The position numbers were made by a program, and so were the translations under genes. DNA of 64,000 nt from Candidatus Pelagibacter communis (GTDB lineage Bacteria; Pseudomonadota; Alphaproteobacteria; Pelagibacterales; Pelagibacteraceae): the NCBI RefSeq assembly GCF_012932795.1, contig NZ_LANA01000001.1, positions 482,735 through 546,734 of the forward strand, given 5' to 3'. This document shows positions 10,203 to 22,955 of this stretch, piece after piece. The notes under the pieces were generated by a model that saw only the letters and a list, made by a program, of their open reading frames with translations, did no database searches and was not told the origin of the DNA. Positions within the stretch are counted from its first letter, which is position 1. Each line of letters starts with the position of its first letter.

Positions 10203-11977
10203 TGAGCTCATATAAAATAATAGACCATGAATACGATGTAATAGTTCTTGGAGCTGGTGGTTCTGGTCTAAGAGCAGCTGTTGGTTTAAGTGAAGCTGGC
10301 TTAAAAACAGCATGTATTTCAAAAGTTTTTCCAACTAGAAGTCATACTTCTGCTGCGCAAGGAGGTATATCAGCATCATTAGGAAACATGGGTGAAGATG
10401 ATTGGCGTTGGCATATGTATGACACAGTCAAAGGTGCTGACTGGCTGGGTGATCAAGATAGTATAGAGTATCTTTGTAAAGAAGCCCCTGCAGCAGTTAT
10501 TGAATTAGAAAAATATGGAGTGCCATTTAGTAGAACAGAAGATGGAAAAATTTATCAAAGACCTTTTGGTGGAATGACAAAAAATTATGGCAATGGAATA
10601 GTCCAAAGAACGTGTGCAGCAGCAGATAGAACTGGACATGCAATTCTACATACACTTTATGGACAGGCACTTAAGCATAACACGGAATTTTTTATAGAAT
10701 ACTTTGCGCTAGATTTATTAATGAAAGATGGCGAGTGCAAAGGGTTAATAGCTTGGAATTTAAATGATGGAACAATTCATAGGTTTAGAGCTCACTCAAC
10801 TATAATTGCCACTGGCGGTTATGGTAAAGTTTATTACTCCGCTACGTCAGCTCACACATGTACAGGTGATGGAAATGCAATGGTTTTAAGGGCGGGACTT
10901 CCATTACAAGATATGGAGTTTGTTCAATTTCACCCTACTGGAATTTATGGGCATGGTACTTTAATTTCAGAAGGTGTTAGAGGAGAAGGTGGATACCTTG
11001 TTAACTCTAAGGGCGAAAGATTTATGGAGAGATATGCTCCTAATGCAAAAGATTTAGCATCAAGGGATGTAGTAAGTAGATCAATGTCTATTGAGATTAA
11101 CGAAGGAAGAGGCGTAGGTAAAGATAAAGATCATGTTCTTTTAAACTTAAGTCACTTAGATAAAAAAGTAATTGAAGAAAGACTTCCAGGAATTTCTGAT
11201 GCTGCAAGATTATTTGCAAATGTTGATGTAACTAAAGAGCCTATACCTGTAGTCCCCACTGTTCACTATAATATGGGAGGTATTCCAACAAATTATAAAG
11301 CTGAAGTACTAACAGTTAACGGTTCTGAAAAAATAGTACCAGGATTAATGGCAATTGGTGAAGCAGCATGCGTTTCAGTTCATGGAGCTAATAGATTAGG
11401 ATCTAATTCATTAATAGATTTAATGGTATTTGGAAGAGCTGCTGCAAAAAGAGCTGCGGAACTAGTTAAACCAGGAACACCCCATGAAGATATAGGAGAG
11501 TCTGAAACTGAGAAATGTTTAGAAAGATTTGATAAACTTAGAAATTCAAATGGAGAAAATAGTACAGCTGAATTGAGACTTGCGATGCAAAAAACTATGC
11601 AATCAAAATGTGCAGTCTTTAGGACAGAAAAAACTCTTAAAGAAGGTGTTTCTGAAATTAGAAAAACATATGATGGTATGGGGTCAATTTCTGTTAAGGA
11701 TAAATCACTTGTTTTTAATACTGATCTTGTTGAAACGCTCGAATTTGATAATTTAATAAGACAAGCAATTACCACAGTAGACTCTGCTTATAATAGACAA
11801 GAGAGTAGAGGAGCACACGCAAGAGAAGATTTTCCAACAAGAGATGATGAAAAATTTATGCAACATACTATTGCTTGGTGCAATGGAAAAGATACAAAAA
11901 TCGGCTACAGGCCAGTTCACAAAACAACTTTAACAAATGAAGTTCAATATTTTCCTCCACAAGAACGAGTATATTAA
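10202..11977 (+). CDS. sdhA: succinate dehydrogenase flavoprotein subunit
   Basis: This is the catalytic subunit of complex II, with covalent FAD, oxidising succinate to fumarate on the cytoplasmic face. At 591 residues it has the normal length. The dinucleotide fold [12 protein letters not shown] is at residues 16-27, and the FAD-linking histidine lies in [10 protein letters not shown] near residue 50. [11 protein letters not shown] and [11 protein letters not shown] form the substrate and FAD sites, and the C-terminal [13 protein letters not shown] motif is present. It shares one base with both sdhD and sdhB. Confidence 0.98.
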   Translation: MSSYKIIDHEYDVIVLGAGGSGLRAAVGLSEAGLKTACISKVFPTRSHTSAAQGGISASLGNMGEDDWRWHMYDTVKGADWLGDQDSIEYLCKEAPAAVIELEKYGVPFSRTEDGKIYQRPFGGMTKNYGNGIVQRTCAAADRTGHAILHTLYGQALKHNTEFFIEYFALDLLMKDGECKGLIAWNLNDGTIHRFRAHSTIIATGGYGKVYYSATSAHTCTGDGNAMVLRAGLPLQDMEFVQFHPTGIYGHGTLISEGVRGEGGYLVNSKGERFMERYAPNAKDLASRDVVSRSMSIEINEGRGVGKDKDHVLLNLSHLDKKVIEERLPGISDAARLFANVDVTKEPIPVVPTVHYNMGGIPTNYKAEVLTVNGSEKIVPGLMAIGEAACVSVHGANRLGSNSLIDLMVFGRAAAKRAAELVKPGTPHEDIGESETEKCLERFDKLRNSNGENSTAELRLAMQKTMQSKCAVFRTEKTLKEGVSEIRKTYDGMGSISVKDKSLVFNTDLVETLEFDNLIRQAITTVDSAYNRQESRGAHAREDFPTRDDEKFMQHTIAWCNGKDTKIGYRPVHKTTLTNEVQYFPPQERVY

Positions 11978-12750
11978 TGGTTCAAATAAATTTACCTAAA
12001 AACTCAGAAGTTAAAAAAGGTATTTATTACAAAGACAAAACTGGTTCTAAAAATATTAGAAAAGTAAATGTATACAGATGGGATCCCAGTTTAGGTGAGA
12101 ATCCAAGAGTAGATTCATATGAGGTCGATATGGATAATTGTCCTTCAAAGGTTTTGGATGTTTTAAACAAAATTAAAAATGAAATTGATCCCTCATTGGC
12201 TTATAGAAGATCTTGTGCGCATGGTGTTTGTGGCTCATGTGCAATGAATATGGATGGCAAAAATGGTTTAGCATGTACAAAGCCTCATTCAGAAATAGAT
12301 GGAGATATTAATATTTACCCACTACCTCACTTAAAGGTAAAGAAAGATCTTATAGGTGATTTAAGTGGATTATATAAACAATATGAGTCCATTGAACCTT
12401 GGCTTAAAACAAATCAAAAAGTTGAGACCACAGAAATATTACAAACTAAAGAAGATAGAGTAAAATTAGATGGTGCCTATGAATGTATTATGTGTGCATG
12501 TTGCTCAACCTCCTGCCCAAGTTATTGGTGGAATGGTGATAAATATTTAGGCCCAGCAGTTTTACTTCAAGCTTATAGATGGATAGTAGATAGCAGGGAT
12601 GATGAAAAAAAAGAAAGATTAAAAAAAGTGGCTGATGAACTTAAACTATATAGGTGCCATACTATTATGAATTGTACTAGCGCGTGTCCAAAGGGATTAA
12701 ATCCAGCAAAAGCTATAGCTGAATTGAAAAAAATGCTTGCAACAAACTAA
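11977..12750 (+). CDS. sdhB: succinate dehydrogenase iron-sulfur subunit
   Basis: SdhB relays electrons from FAD through three iron-sulfur clusters to the quinone site. The 257-residue protein shows the [2Fe-2S] ligands in [15 protein letters not shown] with a later cysteine in GLAC. The [4Fe-4S] motif is [12 protein letters not shown], and the [3Fe-4S] ligands are in [17 protein letters not shown]. It begins at the last base of the sdhA stop codon. The 24-base gap before mmsA holds no clear hairpin, so read-through into the following genes is plausible. Confidence 0.98.
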   Translation: MVQINLPKNSEVKKGIYYKDKTGSKNIRKVNVYRWDPSLGENPRVDSYEVDMDNCPSKVLDVLNKIKNEIDPSLAYRRSCAHGVCGSCAMNMDGKNGLACTKPHSEIDGDINIYPLPHLKVKKDLIGDLSGLYKQYESIEPWLKTNQKVETTEILQTKEDRVKLDGAYECIMCACCSTSCPSYWWNGDKYLGPAVLLQAYRWIVDSRDDEKKERLKKVADELKLYRCHTIMNCTSACPKGLNPAKAIAELKKMLATN

Positions 12751-12774
12751 TTACCCTTTTAAATAGCAATATTC

Positions 12775-14268
12775 ATGAATTTATTAGAACACTTTGTTGG
12801 CGGAAAGCTAATTTCAGGTTCATCTGATAGAAAAAGTAAAATTTTTAATCCAGCAACAGGTGAACAAGAGTCTGAGGTAAGATTAGCCAGTAAAGCTGAT
12901 CTTGATCAAGCTGTAGAAGTAGCACAAAAAGCTTTTGAAACTTGGTCATTAAAACCTGCACTTCAAAGGGCAAGAGTAATGTTTAAATTTAAAGAATTAA
13001 TAGAAAAGAATGCAGATGAACTTACAAAATTAATAGTCTCAGAGCATGGCAAAGTTTATGAAGATGCCAAAGGTTCTTTAACAAGAGGTTTAGAAGTTGT
13101 TGAGTTTGCCTGTGGAATCCCAAATTTGCTTAAAGGAGAATTTTCAGAAAATGTAGGAACAAATGTTGATAGCTGGTCGATGCGACAGCCTCTTGGAGTT
13201 GTTGCTGGTATTACACCTTTTAATTTTCCAGCAATGGTACCTATGTGGATGTTCCCTTTAGCCATTGCATGTGGAAATACATTTATTTTAAAACCATCAG
13301 AAAAAGACCCATCTTGCCCACTAAGATTAGCAGAGTTACTAACAGAAGCTGGACTACCAGATGGTGTTTTTAATGTTGTTAATGGAGATAAAGAGTCTGT
13401 TGATGCAATTTTAACAAACAAAGATATCAAAGCTGTAAGCTTTGTAGGATCAACGCCAATTGCAAAATATATTTACGAAAATTCTGCCAAAAATGAAAAA
13501 AGAGTTCAAGCTTTAGGTGGCGCAAAAAATCATTTAGTAGTAATGCCTGACTGTGACCTTGATGGTGCAGTAAATGGATTAATGGGTGCTGCATACGGTT
13601 CAGCAGGAGAAAGATGTATGGCGCAATCAGTGGCAGTAGCTGTAGGAGATATAGGTGATGAGTTAGTTGCCCGTTTATCAAAAAAAGCTGAAGCATTAAA
13701 AGTAGGTCCTGGTATGGATAAAACATCTGAGATGGGTCCACTAGTTACTAAAGAACATTTAGAAAAAGTAAAAAGTTATGTTGATCTTGGAGTTGAAGAA
13801 GGTGCTAAATTAATTGTTGATGGAAGGAATATAAAACTTCAAGGATACGAAAATGGTTTCTTTATAGGTGGTTGTTTATTTGATCATGTTAATAAGGATA
13901 TGAGAATTTATAAAGAAGAGATATTTGGTCCTGTTTTGTCAGTCATAAGAGTTAAAACTTTTGAAGAAGCAACAAAACTAATTAATGATCATGAGTATGG
14001 TAATGGAGTAAGCATTTATACAAGAGATGGTGATGCTGGAAGAACGTTTGCTAGTAAAATTCAAGTTGGTATGGTTGGAATTAATGTTCCAATACCTGTG
14101 CCAATGGCATTCCATAGTTTTGGTGGATGGAAAAGATCATTATTTGGAGATAGTGCAATGCACGGAGCTGAAGGAATTAAATTTTATACAAAGCTTAAAA
14201 CAGTAACATCAAGATGGCCTTCTGGAATAAGATCTAATGCAGAATTTGTCATGCCAACAATGAAATAA
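12775..14268 (+). CDS. mmsA: CoA-acylating methylmalonate-semialdehyde dehydrogenase
   Basis: MmsA oxidises methylmalonate semialdehyde to propionyl-CoA, and malonate semialdehyde to acetyl-CoA, in valine, inositol and beta-alanine breakdown. The 497-residue aldehyde dehydrogenase has the family's [16 protein letters not shown] segment near residue 145, the GGAKNH motif where other aldehyde dehydrogenases carry the general-base glutamate, and the catalytic cysteine in GERCMAQS near residue 282. Its place between sdhB and mdh suggests that its acyl-CoA products enter the TCA cycle. The exact substrate is inferred from the family. Confidence 0.9.
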   Translation: MNLLEHFVGGKLISGSSDRKSKIFNPATGEQESEVRLASKADLDQAVEVAQKAFETWSLKPALQRARVMFKFKELIEKNADELTKLIVSEHGKVYEDAKGSLTRGLEVVEFACGIPNLLKGEFSENVGTNVDSWSMRQPLGVVAGITPFNFPAMVPMWMFPLAIACGNTFILKPSEKDPSCPLRLAELLTEAGLPDGVFNVVNGDKESVDAILTNKDIKAVSFVGSTPIAKYIYENSAKNEKRVQALGGAKNHLVVMPDCDLDGAVNGLMGAAYGSAGERCMAQSVAVAVGDIGDELVARLSKKAEALKVGPGMDKTSEMGPLVTKEHLEKVKSYVDLGVEEGAKLIVDGRNIKLQGYENGFFIGGCLFDHVNKDMRIYKEEIFGPVLSVIRVKTFEEATKLINDHEYGNGVSIYTRDGDAGRTFASKIQVGMVGINVPIPVPMAFHSFGGWKRSLFGDSAMHGAEGIKFYTKLKTVTSRWPSGIRSNAEFVMPTMK

Positions 14269-14276
14269 GGAGAAAA

Positions 14277-15239
14277 ATGAAAAAAATATCTTTAATAGGA
14301 GCAGGTCAAATTGGGGGCACTCTTGCTCACTTAATAGGAACTAAAGAAGTAGCTGATGAGGTAGTACTTTTTGATGTTGCAAGTGGCATAGCTAAAGGAA
14401 AAGCTCTAGATATAGCTCAATCTTCCTCTGTTGATGGTTTTAATGTGAAATTTTCAGGTACAGACAATTATGAAGATATAAAAGATTCTGATGTAATAAT
14501 AATCACCGCAGGAGTCCCAAGAAAACCAGGAATGAGCAGAGATGATTTATTAGGTATTAATTTAAAAATTATTAAACAAGTAGCAGAAGGCATTAAAAAA
14601 AATGCACCCAATGCATTTGTTATATGTATCACTAATCCGTTAGACGTTATGGTGATGGCCTTTCAAAAATTTTCAGGCTTACCAGCAAATAAAGTAGTTG
14701 GAATGGCAGGAATTTTAGACAGCTCAAGATTTAAATTATTTTTATCTCTAGAGTTAAATGTCCCTGTAAAAGAAATTGAAGCAATGGTTATGGGAGGTCA
14801 TGGAGACACAATGGTTCCCCTACCAAGATTCACAAAAGTTTCAGGCAAACCATTATTAGACCTAGTGAAAGAAGGAAAGATATCTCAAGAAAGATTAGAA
14901 GAAATTAACCAAAGAACTAGAGATGGTGGAGCTGAGATTGTTAAATATTTAGAAAAAGGTTCCGCATTTTATGCACCAGCCGCTTCAGGAGTACAAATGG
15001 CAGAAGCATATTTAAAAGATGAAAAAAAATTACTTCCATGTGCAGTTCATTTAAATGGAGAGTATGGGGTAAGTGACGTTTATGCTGGTGTACCGGTAAT
15101 AGTTGGCAAAGATGGTGTTGAAAAAATAGAACAAATAGACTTGGATGAAAAAGAAAAAAAAGAATTTATGCACTCGATAGATGCTGTGAAAGCATTATGG
15201 GAAGCTGCATCAAAAATAGATTCAGATCTATCTAAATAG
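14277..15239 (+). CDS. mdh: malate dehydrogenase
   Basis: Mdh interconverts malate and oxaloacetate with NAD+. The 320-residue protein is the lactate-dehydrogenase-like form usual in alphaproteobacteria. The NAD fold [13 protein letters not shown] is at the N-terminus, the substrate-loop arginines are in [13 protein letters not shown] near residue 80, and the catalytic histidine lies in [11 protein letters not shown] near residue 175. The arginine after GVP favours malate over lactate. A clear Shine-Dalgarno sequence, GGAG at 14269-14272, precedes the ATG, which is stronger than most in this window. sucC follows after two bases. Confidence 0.97.
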   Translation: MKKISLIGAGQIGGTLAHLIGTKEVADEVVLFDVASGIAKGKALDIAQSSSVDGFNVKFSGTDNYEDIKDSDVIIITAGVPRKPGMSRDDLLGINLKIIKQVAEGIKKNAPNAFVICITNPLDVMVMAFQKFSGLPANKVVGMAGILDSSRFKLFLSLELNVPVKEIEAMVMGGHGDTMVPLPRFTKVSGKPLLDLVKEGKISQERLEEINQRTRDGGAEIVKYLEKGSAFYAPAASGVQMAEAYLKDEKKLLPCAVHLNGEYGVSDVYAGVPVIVGKDGVEKIEQIDLDEKEKKEFMHSIDAVKALWEAASKIDSDLSK

Positions 15240-15241
15240 TA

Positions 15242-16402
15242 ATGAACATCCACGAGCATCAAGCAAAAAAAATCCTAAAAGAATACGGGGCAGTTGTGCC
15301 TGAAGGTATTTTTGCTTTCACAGTTGATGAGTTGATTGAAAAAGCAAAATCATTAAAAACAGAAAAGTTTGTATTAAAAGCCCAAATTCATGCCGGTGGA
15401 AGAGGTAAAGCAGGAGGTGTAAAAATTTTAGATACAATTGAAGAGCTAGGTGTTGCTGCAAAAGAATTATTAGGAAAAACACTTGTAACACATCAAACTG
15501 GCCCTGAAGGTAGAGAAGTAAAAAGATTATATGTGGAAGTATCTTCCAATATAGATAAAGAATTTTATCTATCGTGCTTAATTGATAGAGCAAGTTCAAA
15601 AATTGTATTTATTTCCAGCGATCAAGGTGGAATGGATATTGAAGAGGTTGCAGATAGTACACCTGAAAAAATCATAACAACAAAAGTAGATATTGTTAAT
15701 GAAATCTCAGATGCTGATTGTGAGAAGATAATTAAAATTTATAGCTTAACGGATGATGCTAAAAAGCAAGCAATAGCAATAATTAAATCAGTATATAATA
15801 TGTTTCTAGGCACGGATGCTAATATGGTTGAGGTTAACCCACTAATATTAACTAAAGAAAAAAACATAATCTGCTTAGACGCAAAGGTTAATTTTGATTC
15901 CAACGCGCTATTTAGACATCCTGAAATTACAGAGTTGAGAGATTTAAACGAAGAAGATCCAGCAGAAATAGAAGCGAGCAAACATGATCTTGCTTATATA
16001 AAGTTAGATGGAAGCATTGGTTGCATGGTTAATGGAGCAGGTTTAGCAATGGCAACAATGGATATAATTAAACTGTATGGTGAAGAGCCAGCAAATTTTC
16101 TAGATGTTGGTGGTGGAGCTTCAAAAGAAAAAGTTTCTGCTGCATTAAAAATAATTCTTTCAGATAAAAATGTTAAAGGAATATTAATAAATATTTTTGG
16201 TGGAATAATGAGGTGCGATGTTCTTGCTCAAGGTGTTGTTGATGCTGCCAAGGAAATAAACATAAGTGTTCCATTGATAGTTAGACTCGCGGGAACAAAC
16301 TTTAAAGAAGGAAAAGAAATTCTAGATAACTCGGGTCTAAAATTAATTTCAGCAGAAAATTTAGATGATGCTGCACAAAAAATAGTAGAGGCTATAAAAT
16401 AG
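15242..16402 (+). CDS. sucC: succinyl-CoA synthetase beta subunit, ADP-forming
   Basis: SucC carries the ATP-grasp nucleotide site of succinyl-CoA synthetase, which makes ATP from succinyl-CoA. The 386-residue protein starts [16 protein letters not shown], as is typical. Its [16 protein letters not shown] nucleotide motif is near residues 45-60, and the C-terminal signature [17 protein letters not shown] is near 320. It begins two bases after mdh and ends one base before sucD. The order mdh-sucC-sucD-sucA-odhB is common in alphaproteobacteria. Confidence 0.98.
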   Translation: MNIHEHQAKKILKEYGAVVPEGIFAFTVDELIEKAKSLKTEKFVLKAQIHAGGRGKAGGVKILDTIEELGVAAKELLGKTLVTHQTGPEGREVKRLYVEVSSNIDKEFYLSCLIDRASSKIVFISSDQGGMDIEEVADSTPEKIITTKVDIVNEISDADCEKIIKIYSLTDDAKKQAIAIIKSVYNMFLGTDANMVEVNPLILTKEKNIICLDAKVNFDSNALFRHPEITELRDLNEEDPAEIEASKHDLAYIKLDGSIGCMVNGAGLAMATMDIIKLYGEEPANFLDVGGGASKEKVSAALKIILSDKNVKGILINIFGGIMRCDVLAQGVVDAAKEINISVPLIVRLAGTNFKEGKEILDNSGLKLISAENLDDAAQKIVEAIK

Positions 16403-16403
16403 A

Positions 16404-17279
16404 ATGTCAGTTTTAATTAATAAAAATACCAAAGTTATATGCCAAGGTTTTACAGGTGCACATGGTACTTTTCATTCAGAACAAGCATTAAAATATGGAA
16501 CTAATCTTGTAGGTGGAGTTACTCCAAAAAAAGGAGGACAAAAACATCTTGAACGTCCAGTATTTAATACTGTAGCCGAAGCAAAAAAAGAAGTTGGTGC
16601 TGATGCAACTATGATTTATGTGCCAGCAAAATTTGCAGCAGCAGCTATAATAGAAGCTATTGATGCATCTATTGAGCTTATAGTTTGTATTACTGAAGGT
16701 ATACCAATTCAAGATATGCTTCGTGTTAAACAAAAGTTAAATAATTCAAAAAGTAGATTGATAGGACCTAACTGTCCAGGAATAATTACTCCTGATGAAT
16801 GTAAAATTGGAATTATGCCTGGAAATATTCATAAGAAAGGTTCTGTGGGAATTGTTTCAAGATCTGGAACTTTAACCTATGAGGCAGTTGCACAAACAAC
16901 TGAAAACGGATTGGGACAATCTACCTGTATAGGTATTGGTGGAGATCCAATAAATGGAACAAACTTTATTGATTGTTTGGATTTATTTTTAAATGATGAT
17001 GAGACAGAATCTATTCTTATGATAGGAGAAATTGGTGGTTCTGCAGAAGAAGAAGCAGCTGAATTTGTTAAAAACCACAAAATAAAAAAGCCTATGGTTG
17101 GATTTGTAGCTGGAATAACAGCACCCCCAGGAAGAACTATGGGACATGCAGGAGCTATTATCTCAGGTGGTAAAGGTGGAGCAGAGGATAAGATCAAAAA
17201 AATGGAAGAATGTGGGATTACAATTGCAAAATCACCGTCTGAACTAGGCAAAACATTATTTAATAAATTATCTAATTGA
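16404..17279 (+). CDS. sucD: succinyl-CoA synthetase alpha subunit
   Basis: SucD binds CoA and carries the phosphorylated histidine of succinyl-CoA synthetase. The 291-residue protein has the CoA-binding motif [14 protein letters not shown] near residue 15 and the PNCPGII segment near 123. The active histidine is in [16 protein letters not shown] near residue 245. It forms a heterodimer with SucC, encoded one base upstream. A 34-base AT-rich gap precedes sucA, in which I see no terminator. Confidence 0.98.
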   Translation: MSVLINKNTKVICQGFTGAHGTFHSEQALKYGTNLVGGVTPKKGGQKHLERPVFNTVAEAKKEVGADATMIYVPAKFAAAAIIEAIDASIELIVCITEGIPIQDMLRVKQKLNNSKSRLIGPNCPGIITPDECKIGIMPGNIHKKGSVGIVSRSGTLTYEAVAQTTENGLGQSTCIGIGGDPINGTNFIDCLDLFLNDDETESILMIGEIGGSAEEEAAEFVKNHKIKKPMVGFVAGITAPPGRTMGHAGAIISGGKGGAEDKIKKMEECGITIAKSPSELGKTLFNKLSN

Positions 17280-17313
17280 AAATTATTTATCTGATATTAT
17301 ATCAATAAAATAG

Positions 17314-20220
17314 ATGTCATCATCAAAAAATCTCGAATTCGAAAAAACTTCATTTCTTAGTAAATCTAACAATGCTTTTATTGAGCAAATGTATCTTAAG
17401 TTCATTAATAAAGACTCTGATTTACCTGAAAGTTGGCAGAATTATTTTGAAGGAATTGGAGATGAACTAAATATTATAGTTAAAGAAATTAATGGACCAT
17501 CCTGGGGAGCAAAAAAAAAAGTTGATATAGACGAGCTTCAAAAAAAAATTGAACAAGAGGATAAAAATTCACTTAGCAATACTCCTCAAATTAATATAGG
17601 CCAAATAAATTCATCCAGATCAAATGAAGACTCAATTAAAGCAGTCTCAATGATTAGATCATACAGACAAAGAGGACATCTTATTGCTAAATTAGATCCA
17701 CTTGGATTATTAGAGTCAGATTATTTAGATGAACTACATCCTGAATCTTTTGGTTTTAAAAAAGAAGATTATCAAAAAAAAATTTATCTTGGTGGAGTTA
17801 TAAATAAAACACAATCAAATATTAAAGAGATATTAATATTTTTGAAAAAAACTTATTGTGGTTCAATCGGATATGAATATATGCATATATCAAATCCGAC
17901 TGAAAGAAAATGGTTTAGAGATCGGATAGAAAAGTCAGAAGATAATATGAATTTTACAAAAAATGGTAAAGAGGCAATTTTAAATAAATTAATTCAAGCA
18001 GAGGGTTTTGAAAAATTTCTACATAAAAAATATGTAGGGACAAAACGATTTGGATTGGATGGTGGAGAAAGCTTAATTCCTGCTTTGGAACAAATAATAA
18101 AGATTAGTGGTCAGTCTGCAGTTAAAGAGGTTAAGATTGGCATGTCCCATAGAGGTAGACTAAATGTGTTAGCAAATGTTTTGCAGAAATCTTACAAAAG
18201 AATATTTAATGAATTTGCTGGAGAGATTAATGCATCATCAGAAGAAGGAGCTGGAGATGTTAAGTATCACCTAGGAGCATCTTCAAATAGAGATTTTGAT
18301 GGAAATTCTGTGCATGTTAGTTTAACAGATAATCCATCTCACTTAGAAGCTGTTAATCCAGTAGTTCTTGGGCAAACAAGAGCAAAACAATTTTTTCATA
18401 AAGATAAAGAGAGAAATAAAGTAATACCTATATTGATACATGGTGATGCTGCATTTGCGGGACAAGGTGTGGTAGCAGAATGTTTTGCGATGTCTGGTTT
18501 ACCAGGTCATAACACTGGTGGAACAATTCATATTATTGTAAATAACCAAATAGGTTTCACAACAAGTCCAAGATTTGCACGATCTTCACCTTATCCATCA
18601 GATATAGCAAAAATGGTTGATGCACCAATTATTCATGCTAATGGAGACGACCCAGAAGCAGTTGTTTATGCGGCTAGAATAGCTACTGAGTTCAGATTGA
18701 AATTTAATAGAGACGTTGTTATAGATTTAATTTGCTATAGAAGGTTTGGTCATAATGAAGGAGATGAGCCATCATTTACTCAACCATTGATGTACGAAAA
18801 AATTAGATCACATCCCTCTCCAGTAAATGTCTATGGGAATAAATTGATAGCTGAAAATACAATTACTAATGATATTTTAGAAAGTTCAGTAAAAGAATTT
18901 AAAAATTTACTTGATGACCAATTTAAAAATGCAAAAAACTACAAACCTCAAATTGAATGGTTTGAAGGCACATGGTCAGCATATAAACCTGAAAAAGGAA
19001 AAGATAAAAGAGGAATAACAGGCGCAGATACTAAAAAACTTTTAGAGATTTCAGAAAAAATAAATTCTTCTTCTGAAGAACTAAATTTACATAAAACAAT
19101 AATCAAAATATTAAATTCAAGAAAAGAAGCAGTTAAAAATGGTTCAAACATAGACTGGTCAACTGCAGAAGCGCTAGCATTTGGATCTTTATTAGAAGAA
19201 GGATACCCTGTTAGACTAGTTGGCCAAGATTCTGGTAGAGGAACTTTTAGTCAAAGACATTCTGTTTTAAGGAATCAATTAAATAACAGCCGCTATATTC
19301 CATTAAATAATATTTCAAAAAATCAAAAACAATTTGAAGTAGTAGATAGTTTTTTATCAGAATTAGCTGTTCTAGGTTTCGAGTATGGTTATAGTCTTGT
19401 TGAGCCTAACACACTAACACTTTGGGAAGCACAGTTTGGAGATTTTGCTAATGGAGCACAAATTGTCATTGACCAATTTATTGCATCTGGTGAAAGAAAA
19501 TGGACAAGAGCATCAGGATTAGTATTATTATTACCACATGGATATGAAGGTCAAGGTCCAGAACACTCATCAGCTCGTTTAGAAAGATTTTTACAATTAT
19601 GCTCTAATGACAACATGCAAGTAATGAATTGCACTACACCAGCAAATTATTTCCATGCATTAAGAAGACAAATGCATAGAGATTTTAGAAAGCCACTAAT
19701 TATGATGACACCAAAATCTTTACTAAGAAACAAGTATTGTGTTTCTAACTTAGAAGATTTTAATAAGGAAAATTCATTTCATAGAATATTATGGGATCAT
19801 GCTGTGGACCCAAAATCTAATGGTTTTATAAAATTAAAAAAAGCCTCAGAAATAAAAAAGGTAATAATGTGTTCAGGTAAAGTTTATTTTGATTTATTAG
19901 ACGCTAGAGAAAAATTAAAAAAAGATGATGTAATATTGTTCAGAATTGAACAATTATATCCATTTCCAGCCAAGACTCTTGTTAAAGAACTTAAGCCTTA
20001 TGCTAAAAATGCAAAGTTTTACTGGTGTCAGGAAGAACCAAAAAATATGGGAGCATGGTTTTCAGCAAGAGACTATATACAATGGACATTAGATACCATT
20101 AACGCTAATAATAGAGAAATTTCTTATATAGGAAGAAGTCCAGATGCATCTCCTGCAACAGGATATGCAAAAAGACACATTGCACAACAGCAGGAAATTA
20201 TTAATAAGGTTTTTGAATAA
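17314..20220 (+). CDS. sucA: 2-oxoglutarate dehydrogenase E1 component
   Basis: SucA is the thiamine-diphosphate-dependent decarboxylase of the 2-oxoglutarate dehydrogenase complex. The 968-residue protein has an N-terminal E2-binding region (FIEQMYLKF, then SWQNYFEG), the [18 protein letters not shown] segment near residue 276, and the ThDP/Mg site [18 protein letters not shown] near 378 with [27 protein letters not shown] and [20 protein letters not shown] appear in the C-terminal half. odhB starts one base after the stop, and lpdA completes the complex. Confidence 0.98.
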   Translation: MSSSKNLEFEKTSFLSKSNNAFIEQMYLKFINKDSDLPESWQNYFEGIGDELNIIVKEINGPSWGAKKKVDIDELQKKIEQEDKNSLSNTPQINIGQINSSRSNEDSIKAVSMIRSYRQRGHLIAKLDPLGLLESDYLDELHPESFGFKKEDYQKKIYLGGVINKTQSNIKEILIFLKKTYCGSIGYEYMHISNPTERKWFRDRIEKSEDNMNFTKNGKEAILNKLIQAEGFEKFLHKKYVGTKRFGLDGGESLIPALEQIIKISGQSAVKEVKIGMSHRGRLNVLANVLQKSYKRIFNEFAGEINASSEEGAGDVKYHLGASSNRDFDGNSVHVSLTDNPSHLEAVNPVVLGQTRAKQFFHKDKERNKVIPILIHGDAAFAGQGVVAECFAMSGLPGHNTGGTIHIIVNNQIGFTTSPRFARSSPYPSDIAKMVDAPIIHANGDDPEAVVYAARIATEFRLKFNRDVVIDLICYRRFGHNEGDEPSFTQPLMYEKIRSHPSPVNVYGNKLIAENTITNDILESSVKEFKNLLDDQFKNAKNYKPQIEWFEGTWSAYKPEKGKDKRGITGADTKKLLEISEKINSSSEELNLHKTIIKILNSRKEAVKNGSNIDWSTAEALAFGSLLEEGYPVRLVGQDSGRGTFSQRHSVLRNQLNNSRYIPLNNISKNQKQFEVVDSFLSELAVLGFEYGYSLVEPNTLTLWEAQFGDFANGAQIVIDQFIASGERKWTRASGLVLLLPHGYEGQGPEHSSARLERFLQLCSNDNMQVMNCTTPANYFHALRRQMHRDFRKPLIMMTPKSLLRNKYCVSNLEDFNKENSFHRILWDHAVDPKSNGFIKLKKASEIKKVIMCSGKVYFDLLDAREKLKKDDVILFRIEQLYPFPAKTLVKELKPYAKNAKFYWCQEEPKNMGAWFSARDYIQWTLDTINANNREISYIGRSPDASPATGYAKRHIAQQQEIINKVFE

Positions 20221-20221
20221 A

Positions 20222-21532
20222 ATGAATGAAAAAATTTTAGTACCCGTTTTAGGTGAAAGTATAACCGAAGCAACCGTTGCTAAGTGGCTTAAAAAAGAGG
20301 GTGATACAGTTGAAGCAGATGAGGCAATTGTAGAACTGGAAACTGACAAAGTTAACTTAGAAGTTCCATCTCCTATAGATGGAGTTTTGTCTGAAATAAA
20401 TTCAAAAGATGGAGAAACAGTTGAAGTCGGAGCTTTACTTGGTTCAATAAACCAAAATGGAGTTCAGTCTGCTGAAAAAAAAATAATTACAAAAATTGAG
20501 CCTAGGAAAGCAGAAAATAATGTTATTAATTTAGAAGTAAAAAAGGAAACACCCAAAGTTTTCAAAGAGCCTGAAGAAGATCCTTTAATATTAACAAATG
20601 AAATTAAAGAAGAAGCACCATTAATATTAAAAAATGAGAACAATGAAGGCAAACCCGAATCCTCAAATAAAAATAAAGAAATACTTTCTCCATCAGTGAG
20701 AAAAATTGTTGTTGAGAATAAAATTGATTTAGAAAAAGTTAGAGGCTCAGGTAAAGAGGGTAGAATTCTTAAAGGTGACCTAATTAGCATGATGGGAGAG
20801 AACCCACAGCCATCAGAAAGAAAAATTAAATATGGTCAAGAAGAGAGAATTAAAATGTCTAGGCTTAGACAGACAATTGCAAAAAGATTAAAACAAGCAC
20901 AAGAAAATGCAGCATTATTAACAACCTTTAATGAAGTTGATATGACTAGCATAATGGAAATGAGAAAAGAGAACCAGGAAGACTTCCAAAGCAGATATGA
21001 GATTAAATTAGGGTTTATGTCATTTTTTGTAAAAGCATGTGTTGCAGCACTAAAAATATACCCATCAGTTAATGCTGAAATTGATGGAGACGAAATTATT
21101 TATAAAAATTATTATAATATAAGTTTTGCAGTAGGAACTGAAAAGGGATTAGTAGTACCAGTATTAAGAGATGCAGATCAATTATCATTTGCTGATATCG
21201 AAAAAAATATTAAAACTATTTCTGAAAAGGCAAGAGATGGAAAAATAACCATAGAAGACCTTCAAGGTGGAACCTTTACAATTAGTAATGGTGGAGTTTA
21301 TGGCTCAATGTTATCTACTCCAATATTAAATTTACCTCAATCTGGTGTACTAGGTATGCACAATATAGTTGAGAGACCAATGGTAGTTGATGGTGAGATT
21401 AAAATTAGACCTATTATGTATCTTGCCTTGTCTTATGATCACAGAATTATAGATGGAAAAGAGTCAGTATCGTTCTTAAAAATGGTTAAAGAAAACTTAG
21501 AGGATCCAAGAAGGTTATTTTTAAATATTTAA
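20222..21532 (+). CDS. odhB: 2-oxoglutarate dehydrogenase E2 component, dihydrolipoyl succinyltransferase
   Basis: This E2 core transfers the succinyl group to CoA. The frame is open further upstream (ATG at 20144), but that would overlap sucA by 77 bases. The ATG at 20222 gives the family start [17 protein letters not shown] and a 436-residue protein. The lipoyl domain carries K43 in ETDKVNLEV, a charged linker follows, and the E1/E3-binding domain ([20 protein letters not shown]) lies near residues 155-175. The catalytic domain ends with the [11 protein letters not shown] active-site motif. It is flanked by sucA and lpdA. Confidence 0.96.
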   Translation: MNEKILVPVLGESITEATVAKWLKKEGDTVEADEAIVELETDKVNLEVPSPIDGVLSEINSKDGETVEVGALLGSINQNGVQSAEKKIITKIEPRKAENNVINLEVKKETPKVFKEPEEDPLILTNEIKEEAPLILKNENNEGKPESSNKNKEILSPSVRKIVVENKIDLEKVRGSGKEGRILKGDLISMMGENPQPSERKIKYGQEERIKMSRLRQTIAKRLKQAQENAALLTTFNEVDMTSIMEMRKENQEDFQSRYEIKLGFMSFFVKACVAALKIYPSVNAEIDGDEIIYKNYYNISFAVGTEKGLVVPVLRDADQLSFADIEKNIKTISEKARDGKITIEDLQGGTFTISNGGVYGSMLSTPILNLPQSGVLGMHNIVERPMVVDGEIKIRPIMYLALSYDHRIIDGKESVSFLKMVKENLEDPRRLFLNI

Positions 21533-22933
21533 ATGTCAGATAAATTTCAAGCAGTTGTAATAGGTGGAGGTCCAGGAGGCTATGTGTGTGCAATAAGATT
21601 AGCTCAACTGGGTCTTAAAACTGCATGTATAGAATCTAGAGGTTCATTAGGAGGCACTTGTTTAAATGTGGGGTGCATACCTTCTAAAAATTTATTAAAT
21701 CTTTCAGAGAATTATCATAAAGCACAAAACTTCTCTAAACTTGGGATAGAAGTTGGTGAAGTCAAACTTAATCTTCAAAAAATGATGAAAAATAAGGAAA
21801 AGGCAGTAACTGTACTGACAAAAGGTGTGGAGTTCCTATTTAAGAAAAATAAAGTTGCTTATTTTAAAGGTACTGGAAGCTTCAAATCTGCAGATAAAAT
21901 CTCAATATTAGATGATCAAAAAAAAGAAACTATCATAGAAACTGAAAAAACTGTCATTAGCACAGGATCTGTCGCAGTTTCATTGCCAGGAATTGAATTT
22001 GATGAAAAAATAATTGTATCTTCAACAGGTGCATTAACTCTGCAATCGGTTCCAAAAAAAATGGTTGTAGTTGGTGGAGGTTATATAGGATTAGAGATGG
22101 GATCTGTTTGGTCTAGATTAGGTGCTGAAGTTCATGTGGTAGAATTTCTTGACCATATTACGCCAGGAATGGATAGAGAAATAGCGTCAGAATTTATGAA
22201 AATTTTAAAGAAACAAGGAATTAACTTCCACATGCAAACTAAAGTAGAGGGTATTACTAAAAACACCAATGGAGCTAGTGTTTCAACATCTGACAAAGAT
22301 GGAAAAAAATTAAATTTTGATTGTGATGTTGTTCTTATATCTGTTGGCAGAAAACCTAACACTAACAATTTAAATTTAGAAGCAATTGGTGTTGAATTGG
22401 ATGAAAAGAAAAGAATTATAACAAATAAAAGCTTTCAAACGAATGTAAGTAATGTTTATGCAATTGGCGATGTAATAGATGGACCAATGTTAGCGCACAA
22501 AGCTGAAGATGAAGGTATTGCTGTTGCTGAAAATATTGCAGGACAATCAGGGCATGTTAATTATGACATTATCCCAGGTGTTGTTTATACGACACCAGAA
22601 GTTGCCTCAATAGGGAAAACTGAAGAGCAACTAAAAGAAGCAAATACAAAATATAAAATTGGCAAATTTTCATTTATGGCAAACTCAAGAGCCAAAGCAA
22701 TTGATGAAGCAGAGGGTTTTGTTAAGATTTTAGCAGATGAAAAAACAGATAAAATTTTAGGGGCTCATCTTATTGGCCCTCATGCAGGTGAATTAATTGG
22801 AGAAATTGGAGTTGCAATGGAGTTTGGTGCAAGTGCCGAAGATATTGCAAGAACGTGTCATGCACACCCAACATTCTCAGAAGCTGTAAAAGAAGCAGCA
22901 TTATCAGTAGATAAAAGAGCAATACACTCTTAA
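21533..22933 (+). CDS. lpdA: dihydrolipoyl dehydrogenase (E3)
   Basis: E3 re-oxidises the dihydrolipoyl groups of E2 with NAD+. The 466-residue flavoprotein has the FAD fold VIGGGPGGYVCAIRLAQ, the redox-active disulfide in GGTCLNVGCIPSK near residues 42-54, and the NAD fold VVGGGYIGLEMGSVW near 180. The catalytic histidine motif CHAHPTFSEAVKEAAL is at the C-terminus. It starts at the base after the odhB stop, so it most likely serves the 2-oxoglutarate complex. It may also serve the pyruvate dehydrogenase and glycine cleavage complexes, which are not in this window. Confidence 0.97.
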   Translation: MSDKFQAVVIGGGPGGYVCAIRLAQLGLKTACIESRGSLGGTCLNVGCIPSKNLLNLSENYHKAQNFSKLGIEVGEVKLNLQKMMKNKEKAVTVLTKGVEFLFKKNKVAYFKGTGSFKSADKISILDDQKKETIIETEKTVISTGSVAVSLPGIEFDEKIIVSSTGALTLQSVPKKMVVVGGGYIGLEMGSVWSRLGAEVHVVEFLDHITPGMDREIASEFMKILKKQGINFHMQTKVEGITKNTNGASVSTSDKDGKKLNFDCDVVLISVGRKPNTNNLNLEAIGVELDEKKRIITNKSFQTNVSNVYAIGDVIDGPMLAHKAEDEGIAVAENIAGQSGHVNYDIIPGVVYTTPEVASIGKTEEQLKEANTKYKIGKFSFMANSRAKAIDEAEGFVKILADEKTDKILGAHLIGPHAGELIGEIGVAMEFGASAEDIARTCHAHPTFSEAVKEAALSVDKRAIHS

Positions 22934-22955
22934 AGTATTTTCATATTATAAAGAT

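Noticed and set aside
20144..20221. Longer odhB start at the ATG at 20144
   Set aside because: The extra 26 residues are an out-of-frame reading of the sucA end; the family start [13 protein letters not shown] is at 20222.
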